Assembly (NCBI GenBank): GCA_014804185.1
Contig: JAAVAG010000118.1
Span: 1-5,055, forward strand
Reading direction: 5' to 3'
DNA: 5,055 nucleotides
From: Lachnospiraceae bacterium
Lineage (GTDB): Bacteria; Bacillota; Clostridia; Lachnospirales; Lachnospiraceae
A program made the translations under genes and the position numbers. Below, piece after piece: positions 1 to 5,055 of this stretch (position 1 is its first letter; every line of letters begins with the position of its first letter). Below the pieces are notes generated by a model. It did not search any database. It had not been told where the DNA came from and was given only the letters and a program-made list of their open reading frames with translations.

Positions 1-388
1 AACCGTAGATAAACAGATGAATGCAGTTTTTATAGTCCGCAAGCGCATAATCGGCACATCTTCCGACGATGATGCAGGGACCTTCATCCGCAATCTTTTT
101 TATTGTATCAAACTGCGCAAGAAAAACCTTGTGGCTGATAGGCATATCTATGAAAGAAGATGTATTATAGCCAAAGGAATAAGTATCCATAACAAGATTG
201 TAGAGAAATGAATTGGTGGGCCTTTCATCGTGATTTTGTATCATCTCCTCACAAAAACCACTTTCTTTTGCGGAACGGCTCAGCAGTTCTTTATCATAGC
301 ATTTGATTCCAAAATATTCAGCTACTTTCTCTCCTATTTCGCGTCCGCCGGAACCAAATTGCCGACCGATTGTAATTACAGTGTTCAT
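1..388 (-). CDS. Cytidylate kinase-like family protein, 5' part (3' end beyond the left edge)
   Basis: An open frame runs without a stop from an ATG at 388 to the window edge and gives 129 residues of an incomplete protein. The N-terminus (residues 4-19, ITIGRQFGSGGREIGE) is a glycine-rich nucleotide-binding loop followed by 'YDKELL' (31-36), and 'GPCIIVGRCADYAL' lies at 103-116. This pattern is what I know from the cytidylate kinase-like family (Pfam Cytidylate_kin2), predicted cytosolic P-loop phosphotransferases related to CMP kinase. The usual GKS/T of a Walker A motif is replaced by GGRE, as is common in this family, so true CMP kinase activity is uncertain and the substrate is unknown. 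The start is supported by GAAGGGA five bases upstream (394-400). It is separated from sdaAA by 140 AT-rich bases with a possible promoter, so it is probably its own transcription unit. The family call is fairly sure; the function is not. Confidence 0.85.
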   Translation of the reverse strand, partial: MNTVITIGRQFGSGGREIGEKVAEYFGIKCYDKELLSRSAKESGFCEEMIQNHDERPTNSFLYNLVMDTYSFGYNTSSFIDMPISHKVFLAQFDTIKKIADEGPCIIVGRCADYALADYKNCIHLFIYG

Positions 389-393
389 AAAAA

Positions 394-400
394 TCCCTTC
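394..400 (-). promoter_or_regulatory. Ribosome binding site of the cytidylate kinase-like gene
   Basis: GAAGGGA reads on the minus strand, followed by five T residues and then the ATG at 388. It decides the start of a gene that has no stop codon in the window. Confidence 0.7.
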
Positions 401-443
401 TTTCTCCGCTTATTTATACTTACCATGAAAAATATCCACTTAT

Positions 444-477
444 ATTATATATAATCTATCCATAAATTACCAGACAA
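444..477 (-). promoter_or_regulatory. Candidate promoter for the cytidylate kinase-like gene
   Basis: On the minus strand, TTGTCT (472-477) is a four-of-six match to the -35 consensus. It is followed by an AT-only run at 444-453 that contains TATATA (18-base spacing) and a perfect TATAAT (444-449, but 22 bases away). The spacing to the perfect -10 is too long, so which hexamer is used is unclear. The location, 60-90 bases upstream of the ATG at 388 in the only sizeable AT-rich gap on this side, fits a promoter. The call is based on consensus matching alone. Confidence 0.4.
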
Positions 478-528
478 TTTTTGCTTTTGAGGCAAAAGTG
501 TTGCGTTAATTATGGACAGAAGTTTTGT

Positions 529-1413
529 TTAGTGAGAATTCTGGCTCTGAGAGAATCTGCTGGCCACATCGATCCCCTCTGGAGTGGCAGCCAGGCCGCC
601 CTTGGCAGTCTCGCGAAGGGAAACGTCCATTTTCTCCCCTACTTCTCCCATGGCATCTATCACCTGATCAGGGGGAATTTTGCTGATAATACCGGCCATG
701 GCCATATCCGCACAGGACATGGCATTGACAGCGCCAATGACATTTCGCTTGACACATGGAACTTCTACCAGCCCTGCCACCGGATCACACACCAGTCCCA
801 ACAGATTCTTCAGGGACATTGCCGCGGCGTGTATGATCTGCATATTGTCTCCGCCCAACAGATGAACCAATGCACCTGCCGCCATGGCAGAAGCGGAACC
901 GATCTCCGCCTGGCATCCTCCCGCCGCGCCGCTGATGGAGGCCCTGTGGGCAATGACCTGGCCAATACCGGCTGAGACATAAAGAGCCTGTATCATTTCA
1001 TCCAGCGTACCTCTTTTTTCCAGATAGTACGGTACGAGAACGGCGGGAAGGACCCCGCAGGCGCCCGCCGTGGGAGCGGCTACGATCCTCTTCATACAGG
1101 CGTTGGACTCTCCCATCTGCAATGCTCCCGCAATCGCCTTGAGTACAAAATCACCGCAAAGAGATTTTCCGAAACATGTGCGGTATTGTTCCATTTTATC
1201 ACCGTCGCCGCCTACAAGGCCGCTCTGAGAACGAAGATTTTTATCATAGGCAGCGGCAGCAAGCAGCATGGCATCCCATGTGTCCGTCATCTGCTTTATA
1301 CTCACCTCCCTGGAAACCTGACGTTCGGATAAATCATCCTCCAGTACAATCTGCCAGAAAGCTTTCTGCTGTGTCGATCCGAGTTCAACGATGGATTGCA
1401 GCGATTCAAACAT
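529..1413 (-). CDS. sdaAA: L-serine dehydratase, iron-sulfur-dependent, alpha subunit
   Basis: This is the catalytic alpha subunit of the two-subunit L-serine dehydratase, which converts L-serine to pyruvate and ammonia in the cytosol using an oxygen-sensitive [4Fe-4S] cluster instead of pyridoxal phosphate. The product is 294 residues, normal for the subunit. Visible family motifs include APTAGACGVLPA (113-124), GAAGGCQAEIGSAS (162-175) and CDPVAGLVEVPC (209-220). Cys167, Cys209 and Cys220 match in spacing the cluster cysteines known from this family. I chose the ATG at 1413 over an in-frame ATG at 1434: it has GGAGGAG seven bases upstream (1421-1427), and the protein then begins MFESLQSIVELG as relatives do. 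The start lies inside sdaAB (8-base overlap), so the two subunits are probably made by coupled translation in matched amounts. No convincing intrinsic terminator follows the TAA. Confidence 0.96.
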   Translation of the reverse strand: MFESLQSIVELGSTQQKAFWQIVLEDDLSERQVSREVSIKQMTDTWDAMLLAAAAYDKNLRSQSGLVGGDGDKMEQYRTCFGKSLCGDFVLKAIAGALQMGESNACMKRIVAAPTAGACGVLPAVLVPYYLEKRGTLDEMIQALYVSAGIGQVIAHRASISGAAGGCQAEIGSASAMAAGALVHLLGGDNMQIIHAAAMSLKNLLGLVCDPVAGLVEVPCVKRNVIGAVNAMSCADMAMAGIISKIPPDQVIDAMGEVGEKMDVSLRETAKGGLAATPEGIDVASRFSQSQNSH

Positions 1414-2080
1414 TTTGATTCTCCTCCATGTCAATATATGTCACCTTTGTGATTCCGTCCTGTTTCTCCACCCATTGTATGATCTCTCTGTCAACAGGCT
1501 GGTCTAATTCCATAACCATAACGGCAATGCCGCCTCTTTTACTGCGGTAAAGCTGCATGGTGGCAATATTTACCTGTTTTTCATACAGCAGTGAGGTGAC
1601 CTTTGCAATGCGCCCAGGCATATCAATGTTGTGGACAATAAGGGTAGGTTTTTCAGCGGAAAAGTCCACATCGACTCCGTTTACCCTGTGCACAGTAATC
1701 CGCCCGCCCCCGATAGATGCAGCCTGAATCTCTGTTTTATTTCCGCCTTCCCCTGTCAGTTTCAACAGAGCTGTATTGGGATGAGCATCTTTTATATTGC
1801 GGGTTTCAAAGGAAAACTGCAGTCCCGCGTCTCTCGCCAGAGCGAAACTGTCCGGGATACGTTCATCGTCCGGTTTCATTCCCAACAATCCCGCCACCAG
1901 CGCTTTGTCCGTTCCATGCCCGATTCCGGTGGTGGCAAAGGATCCATGCAGATAAATCTCTGCCTTAACTGGTTTTTCCTTTAACAGGATTCTGGATATA
2001 TGGCCGATTCTGACGGCTCCGGCTGTGTGGGAACTGCTTGGCCCCACCATAACAGGTCCCAGAATGTCAAACAGATTCAT
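1406..2080 (-). CDS. sdaAB: L-serine dehydratase, iron-sulfur-dependent, beta subunit (ACT domain)
   Basis: This is the beta subunit that pairs with the alpha subunit encoded just downstream to form L-serine dehydratase. The N-terminal domain carries GPVMVGPSSSHTAG right after the start, then a glycine-rich HGSFATTGIGHGTDKA stretch, HPNTA and SIGGG, all hallmarks of the serine dehydratase beta domain. The C-terminal 75 or so residues (from TLIVHNIDMPGRIAKV onward) form an ACT domain, a small-molecule-binding fold likely used for serine sensing or assembly. The length is 224 residues with the ATG at 2080, which gives the typical MNLFDILGPV start. An ATG four codons upstream (2092) is also in frame. 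Neither has a well-placed ribosome binding site: the nearest purine run, AGAAAGG at 2094-2100, is 13 bases from the chosen ATG and one base from the other. The end overlaps sdaAA by 8 bases. Confidence 0.94.
   Translation of the reverse strand: MNLFDILGPVMVGPSSSHTAGAVRIGHISRILLKEKPVKAEIYLHGSFATTGIGHGTDKALVAGLLGMKPDDERIPDSFALARDAGLQFSFETRNIKDAHPNTALLKLTGEGGNKTEIQAASIGGGRITVHRVNGVDVDFSAEKPTLIVHNIDMPGRIAKVTSLLYEKQVNIATMQLYRSKRGGIAVMVMELDQPVDREIIQWVEKQDGITKVTYIDMEENQNV
1421..1427 (-). promoter_or_regulatory. Ribosome binding site of sdaAA inside sdaAB
   Basis: GGAGGAG on the minus strand lies seven bases before the ATG at 1413, within the last codons of sdaAB. It decides the sdaAA start in favour of 1413 over 1434 and implies translational coupling of the two subunits. 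Confidence 0.8.
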
Positions 2081-2128
2081 ACAAATTGCCATGCCTTTCT
2101 CATATGTTATTCATTTTCTAAGTTTCAC

Positions 2129-2157
2129 TTTATAGAATTTCCAATAGATGCTGGAAA
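2129..2157 (-). promoter_or_regulatory. Candidate promoter for sdaAB-sdaAA
   Basis: On the minus strand, TTTCCA (2152-2157, four of six to TTGACA) is separated by exactly 17 bases from TATAAA (2129-2134, five of six to TATAAT). The -10 overlaps the rluD stop codon, so a transcript would begin near 2122, about 40 bases before the sdaAB ATG. This would let serine dehydratase be expressed independently of the housekeeping genes upstream. It is a consensus match only; readthrough from rluD is equally possible because the gap has no terminator. Confidence 0.4.
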
Positions 2158-3059
2158 TAGTCCGGCAGCGGAGCGCTTACCTCTATATAGGCGCCTGATG
2201 AGGGATGATGAAAACCGAGCAGCTGGGCGTGCAGTGTCTGCCCCTCCAGTTTCCAGGGCGCCTTCCGGTTTGTATATACCATATCTCCCAGCAGCGGATA
2301 GCCGATGCTGGCCATATGCACGCGGATCTGATGGGTACGTCCTGTCTCCAGTATACATTCAATATATGTGTACTGCCCAAATCTCTGCAAAACCCGGTAA
2401 TGCGTGACGGCGTTTCTGCCGTTTTGTACCCCCGCGGCCATCTTTTTGCGGTCTGTAGGGTGTCGCCCGATAGGGAGATCCACAGTGCCCTCTTCCTCCT
2501 GTATGACACCGTAACAGATAGCCCGGTATCTGCGGTTGATGGAATGCTCCTTAAGCTGTTCGGCGATGGATGTATGAGCCCGATCATTTTTGCACACAAT
2601 CAGTGAGCCGGTGGTATCCCGGTCTATCCGGTGCACGATACCCGGACGCATAACGCCGTTTATTCCGGACAGATCACTGCCACAGTAATACATTAGCGCA
2701 TTGACCAGCGTCCCGGAATAGTGTCCGGCGGCCGGATGCACCACCATACCTTTTGGCTTATTGACAATAATGACATCCGAATCCTCATACAGGATATCCA
2801 GAGGAATATTTTCCGGCAGGATGTCCGGCTCTACGGCCCTGGGAAGAGTAAACGAAACCTCATCATCGGTCTTGACCCGGAAACTGGATTTGACAGGTTC
2901 TTGATTTACAAGTACGGCTTCCTCGCGAATCAGTTTCTGAATATAAGAACGCGAAAGAGAATCGATCAGCATACTGATACACTTATCGATTCTCTCATCC
3001 TCCAACTCTTCCGTTATTTGAAAACAAAAAGTATCCCCTGTCATCTCCCCCAATGTCAC
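2130..3059 (-). CDS. rluD: RluA/RluD-family 23S rRNA pseudouridine synthase
   Basis: This enzyme isomerises specific uridines in RNA, most likely 23S rRNA, to pseudouridine. The 309-residue protein has an N-terminal S4 RNA-binding domain (about 20-70, including ERIDKCISML and SRSYIQKLIREEAVLVN). It is followed by the RluA catalytic domain with NKPKGMVVHPA (100-110), the active-site motif HRIDRDTTG (143-151, catalytic Asp146) and the family's LETGRTHQIRVHMA (237-250). Length and domain order are complete. The start is a GTG at 3059 that overlaps the lspA stop as GTGA; AAGGAG five bases upstream (3065-3070) supports it over an ATG at 3044, which lacks a usable site. An lspA-rluD pair is a recurring Bacillota arrangement (lspA-ylyB in Bacillus subtilis). 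The exact target uridines cannot be told from sequence: RluD versus another RluA paralogue is a naming choice. Confidence 0.93.
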   Translation of the reverse strand: MTLGEMTGDTFCFQITEELEDERIDKCISMLIDSLSRSYIQKLIREEAVLVNQEPVKSSFRVKTDDEVSFTLPRAVEPDILPENIPLDILYEDSDVIIVNKPKGMVVHPAAGHYSGTLVNALMYYCGSDLSGINGVMRPGIVHRIDRDTTGSLIVCKNDRAHTSIAEQLKEHSINRRYRAICYGVIQEEEGTVDLPIGRHPTDRKKMAAGVQNGRNAVTHYRVLQRFGQYTYIECILETGRTHQIRVHMASIGYPLLGDMVYTNRKAPWKLEGQTLHAQLLGFHHPSSGAYIEVSAPLPDYFQHLLEIL

Positions 3060-3583
3060 TCCAACTCCTTATGTTTCTTCCTGCGGAAGTCTAAAAACGC
3101 AAAATCATCTTCCTTATATACAAACAATATCACCACTCCCAGTATAATAACCGATACTGTGATGCAGATATCGGCTACATTAAAAACGGGAAAATCGATC
3201 AAAGAAAAATAGATAAAGTCCACCACATAACCATAATGGACCCTGTCGATCATATTTCCCACTGCACCTGCAGCCGTCGCCCCCGCCAGATAATACAGGA
3301 TATTGTATTTTTTATGATCCGGAATTTTAAGCAGGCAGAATAACAGGGCAGCAAGAATCACGACACCCATAATCAACAGAATGTATTTCTTCCCCTCCAG
3401 CAAACTCCATGCCGCACCCGTATTTGTCACATAATGCAGTTCCAGTACACCGTCAATCAGTTTTATACTGTCACTGCCTTTCAAATGTGCTACGGCCAAA
3501 TATTTCGTGTATTGATCCGCGGCAAGTAATATCGCAAAGATCAACAGGAAGATCAGGAACATTTTGTCTTTTATCCTATGCAT
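3056..3583 (-). CDS. lspA: Lipoprotein signal peptidase (signal peptidase II)
   Basis: This membrane aspartyl protease removes the signal peptide from diacylglyceryl-modified prolipoproteins, just before the lipidated cysteine. The protein is 175 residues from the chosen start, close to the family norm. Four hydrophobic segments are visible at roughly 8-22, 66-86, 94-111 and 137-156. Conserved motifs are DQYTK (23-27), NTGAAWS (54-60), GNMIDR (109-114) and FNVADI (134-139); Asp113 and Asp138 are the expected catalytic pair. A longer frame opens at 3625, but the ATG at 3583 is chosen because GAGGAGG lies six bases upstream and the hydrophobic segment then follows a short basic N-terminus. The start overlaps the aroB stop by 8 bases and the TGA overlaps the GTG of rluD, so it sits in a translationally coupled trio. 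The C-terminus is a charged tail rich in Lys and Arg, probably cytoplasmic. Confidence 0.95.
   Translation of the reverse strand: MHRIKDKMFLIFLLIFAILLAADQYTKYLAVAHLKGSDSIKLIDGVLELHYVTNTGAAWSLLEGKKYILLIMGVVILAALLFCLLKIPDHKKYNILYYLAGATAAGAVGNMIDRVHYGYVVDFIYFSLIDFPVFNVADICITVSVIILGVVILFVYKEDDFAFLDFRRKKHKELE
3065..3070 (-). promoter_or_regulatory. Ribosome binding site for the GTG start of rluD
   Basis: AAGGAG on the minus strand lies five bases before the GTG at 3059, within the last codons of lspA. It supports GTG over the in-frame ATG at 3044. Confidence 0.7.
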
Positions 3584-4688
3584 CCCAATCCTCCTCGCTG
3601 AAATATATTTCATTAACTGCAGCAAGTATTTCTTCCTCTGTTACACTGTCGTCGATGAAAGCTTTTCCGACCCTGTTCAGCAGAACAAACCTGATTTTTC
3701 CCTGCTGCACTTTCTTATCCGAGCGGGTCAGTCTGACAATTTCTTCCGGGTCGATATCTTCCACGCTGATAGGCAGATAAAAGGGAACAAACATATCCCG
3801 GATCTCATAGTATTCCTCCATGGATATGAATTCTTTCTTCCAGGAAATATATGCGGCCGCCACAGAGCCAAGTGCCACGCATTCGCCGTGATACAGCTGA
3901 AAGCCCTTTGCTTTCTCAATTGCATGTCCGATGGTATGTCCGAAGTTCAAAAGCGCTCTGTCTCCCTGCTCCGTGGGATCCTTTTCCACAACGGCTTTCT
4001 TGATTCTGCAGCTTCGAATAATCATTTCCGCAAGTACATCCAAATCGCGCGCGCAGATTTCATACATATTATCAATCAGCCACACATAAAAAGCGTTGTC
4101 CTTGATCAGACCATGCTTCATAATTTCAGCAAATCCGGAAAAAAACTGGCGTTCCTCAAGAGTCTTCAAAACCGAAAGATTCATATAGACAAGGCGTGGC
4201 ATTTTAAAAGCGCCTACCATGTTTTTGTATCCGTCGAAATCCACTCCCGTCTTTCCGCCAATGCTGCTGTCCGCCTGTGCCAGAAGAGTCGTCGGAATCT
4301 GAATAAAATCCACACCGCGCAGATAAGTCGCGGCGACAAAACCGGTAACATCTCCCACAACCCCTCCGCCCAGGGCGATCAAAATATCCTTACGGTCAAA
4401 TTTTTCTTCGATCAGAAATGTGTAGATATCTTTTACCGTGTTCAAATTTTTGTTTTCCTCCCCTGTTAAAAAGGAAAACAACACTGCCCTCTGACAGTTT
4501 CCCTCAAGTCTTTTCAGTAAATCCTGTCCATAAAGTTTTTCCACAACAGAATCCGTGATAATACATATTTTCTTATCCTGAACGCCAAGCAGTTCCAGTT
4601 CGGGAATCAGATCGTCAAAATTCTGACTGAATATAATATCATAGCAGGGTTTCCGTTCATAAAGGATTGGTAAGCGCTCCGTGTTCAT
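3576..4688 (-). CDS. aroB: 3-dehydroquinate synthase
   Basis: AroB is the second enzyme of the shikimate pathway; it turns DAHP into 3-dehydroquinate in the cytosol, using NAD and a divalent metal, on the route to chorismate and aromatic amino acids. The 370-residue product is full length. The NAD-binding region shows GEENKNL (76-82) and ALGGGVVGDVTGFVAATY (105-122), followed by IPTTLLAQADSSIGGKTGVD (131-150) and KNMVGAF. Metal ligands are predicted at Glu188 (in GFAEIMKHG), His251 (in NFGHTIGHAIE) and His267 (in YHGE), matching the spacing of known AroB enzymes. The ATG at 4688 has GGAGAG five bases upstream (4694-4699). The gene is unusual in not lying with other aro genes: it sits between sepF and lspA, and its last codons contain the lspA ribosome binding site. 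A possible terminator or attenuator precedes it. Confidence 0.97.
   Translation of the reverse strand: MNTERLPILYERKPCYDIIFSQNFDDLIPELELLGVQDKKICIITDSVVEKLYGQDLLKRLEGNCQRAVLFSFLTGEENKNLNTVKDIYTFLIEEKFDRKDILIALGGGVVGDVTGFVAATYLRGVDFIQIPTTLLAQADSSIGGKTGVDFDGYKNMVGAFKMPRLVYMNLSVLKTLEERQFFSGFAEIMKHGLIKDNAFYVWLIDNMYEICARDLDVLAEMIIRSCRIKKAVVEKDPTEQGDRALLNFGHTIGHAIEKAKGFQLYHGECVALGSVAAAYISWKKEFISMEEYYEIRDMFVPFYLPISVEDIDPEEIVRLTRSDKKVQQGKIRFVLLNRVGKAFIDDSVTEEEILAAVNEIYFSEEDWDA
3590..3596 (-). promoter_or_regulatory. Ribosome binding site of lspA inside aroB
   Basis: GAGGAGG on the minus strand is formed by the codons for the Glu-Glu-Asp near the aroB C-terminus and lies six bases before the ATG at 3583. 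It decides the lspA start against the upstream ATG at 3625. Confidence 0.8.
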
Positions 4689-4711
4689 TTGTTCTCTCCA
4701 TTGTTTGTTCA

Positions 4712-4742
4712 GATAAAATACGGGAACAGCAATCTGTCCCCG
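4712..4742 (-). terminator. Intrinsic terminator or attenuator between sepF and aroB
   Basis: Read on the minus strand, CGGGGACAG (4734-4742) pairs with CTGTTCCCG (4721-4729) across the four-base loop ATTG. This is a nine-pair GC-rich stem with a single G-U, followed at once by TATTTTATC (4712-4720), an imperfect T tract. It starts about 20 bases after the sepF stop and ends 24 bases before the aroB start. It fits a terminator of the sepF unit, probably leaky because the T run is interrupted. If transcription enters from upstream of it, it would act on aroB-lspA-rluD as well. Confidence 0.65.
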
Positions 4743-4761
4743 CTATGTAAGATGTATCCTG

Positions 4762-4790
4762 TTAATAGCCATTGTTGATGGGCACTTCAA
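4762..4790 (-). promoter_or_regulatory. Weak candidate promoter for aroB-lspA-rluD within the sepF end
   Basis: On the minus strand, TTGAAG (4785-4790) and TATTAA (4762-4767) are each four-of-six matches to the consensus with a 17-base spacer, in the last codons of sepF. A transcript from here would begin near 4755 and carry the hairpin at 4721-4742 in its leader. The gap below the hairpin is too short for a promoter, so the aroB unit needs either this kind of start or readthrough from sepF. Consensus matching only. Confidence 0.25.
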
Positions 4791-5055
4791 AGGAAGCTCC
4801 ACCCAGTATTTCCTGGAAATCTCCCGAAATATCCACACTGGCAGGCGTAATGATAAAAATGTAGTGGGAGATTTTCTGCAGATTTCCCGCTATGGCAAAA
4901 CAGGAACCTGAAGTGAAATCGATAATCCTCTGTGCGATATCCACATCCAGACCTTCCAGATTCAGCACAACGGTGCGGTTGGCGAGCAGTGTCTCCGTGA
5001 TTTCACGCGCATCTTCCACGGAACTGGGCTTTATGACACATACCTCCATCCCCGC
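4762..5055 (-). CDS. sepF: Cell division protein SepF, C-terminal part (5' end beyond the right edge)
   Basis: SepF is a cytoplasmic partner of FtsZ that forms rings or arcs and helps anchor and align the Z-ring at the septum in Gram-positive bacteria. The visible 97 residues are the conserved SepF core: MEVCVIKPSSVEDAREITE, then LLANRTVVLNLEGLDVDIAQRIIDFTSG, then an AIAGNLQKISHYIFIITP stretch and VDISGDF, ending in a short tail. An ATG at 5049 is in frame, but the frame stays open to the edge (Ala-Gly before it), there is no ribosome binding site directly before it, and 95 residues is too short for SepF, which has an N-terminal membrane-binding helix and linker before this core. I therefore treat it as a gene cut by the window rather than a short protein. 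It ends 73 bases before aroB, with a terminator-like hairpin between them. Confidence 0.9.
   Translation of the reverse strand, partial: AGMEVCVIKPSSVEDAREITETLLANRTVVLNLEGLDVDIAQRIIDFTSGSCFAIAGNLQKISHYIFIITPASVDISGDFQEILGGASFEVPINNGY

Larger units (their letters stand above)
389..528. other. AT-rich intergenic gap between sdaAA and the kinase-like gene
   Basis: This 140-base gap is clearly more AT-rich than the flanking genes. It holds the candidate promoter and ribosome binding site listed separately, and a small inverted repeat CTTTTG-CCT-CAAAAG on the minus strand at 484-498. That repeat has a 6-pair AT-rich stem and no T tract after it in either direction, so it is not a credible terminator. 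No open frame of note is present in it. Confidence 0.6.

Noticed and set aside
17..454. Two short plus-strand frames (17-211 and 230-454) near the left edge
   Set aside because: The minus strand over 1-388 encodes the kinase-like protein with recognisable motifs, so these are shadows; the tail of the second runs into AT-rich intergenic sequence.
484..498. Inverted repeat CTTTTG-CCT-CAAAAG as a terminator of the sdaAB-sdaAA unit
   Set aside because: The stem is only six pairs and mostly A-T, the loop is three bases, and it is followed by A residues on the transcribed strand and not by a T tract.
481..975. A 164-codon plus-strand frame opposite sdaAA
   Set aside because: It is antisense to the clearly conserved sdaAA coding sequence, with His-rich, low-plausibility protein content and no ribosome binding site that I can see.
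2183..2599. A 138-codon minus-strand frame inside rluD in another phase
   Set aside because: It is fully nested in the rluD catalytic domain and shows no motif; the RluA family motifs are read in the other frame.
3564..4469. A 301-codon open frame on the plus strand opposite aroB
   Set aside because: It lies almost entirely antisense to aroB, which has all catalytic motifs. The plus-strand translation has no recognisable domain and a composition typical of a shadow frame.
4762..5049. SepF as a complete 95-residue protein starting at the ATG at 5049
   Set aside because: The frame is open up to the window edge, no ribosome binding site stands at a proper distance, and the conserved core normally follows an N-terminal helix and linker, so the gene is most likely cut by the edge.
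1..5055. A CRISPR array, insertion sequence, tRNA, riboswitch or T-box, or a novel defence system
   Set aside because: I saw no regularly spaced repeats, transposase motifs, terminal inverted repeats, cloverleaf or conserved leader motif. All long coding regions belong to known housekeeping families.

Overview
The window reads as an ordinary chromosomal segment of a low-to-mid GC Gram-positive anaerobe of the Clostridia. A Lachnospiraceae-like genome is my best guess. The evidence is a clostridial-type SepF, a two-subunit iron-sulfur L-serine dehydratase, strong GGAGG-type ribosome binding sites and a cytidylate-kinase-like protein of a kind common in these genomes. The assignment is inference from protein character only; no rRNA or tRNA is present to confirm it.

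Every gene I can support is on the minus strand, so transcription runs from high to low coordinates. In that order they are: the 3' part of sepF (cell division, runs off the right edge), a 73-base gap with a hairpin and T-rich tail, aroB (3-dehydroquinate synthase), lspA (signal peptidase II), an rluD-type pseudouridine synthase, a short gap, sdaAB and sdaAA (L-serine dehydratase beta and alpha subunits), a 140-base AT-rich gap, and the 5' part of a cytidylate-kinase-like gene that runs off the left edge. That last gene has no stop codon inside the window.

The genes are tightly packed. aroB and lspA overlap by 8 bases, lspA and rluD by 4 (GTGA), and sdaAB and sdaAA by 8, with good ribosome binding sites buried in the upstream genes. 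This indicates translational coupling and at least two transcription blocks, aroB-lspA-rluD and sdaAB-sdaAA, possibly read through as one. The sepF...lspA-rluD order resembles the Bacillota division-cluster neighbourhood (in Bacillus subtilis sepF-ylmG-ylmH-divIVA-ileS-lspA-ylyB), but aroB sits where ylmG, ylmH, divIVA and ileS would be expected.

The functions are housekeeping: septum assembly, aromatic amino acid and chorismate supply, lipoprotein maturation, rRNA modification, serine catabolism to pyruvate and ammonia, and a nucleotide-kinase-like protein of unknown substrate. I found no mobile element, CRISPR array, RNA gene or defence system, and nothing that supports a new biological system. 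The points worth a second look are the sepF-aroB hairpin (terminator or attenuator), the partial kinase-like gene with a lysine-less P-loop, the aroB insertion in the cluster, and the sdaAB start and promoter.
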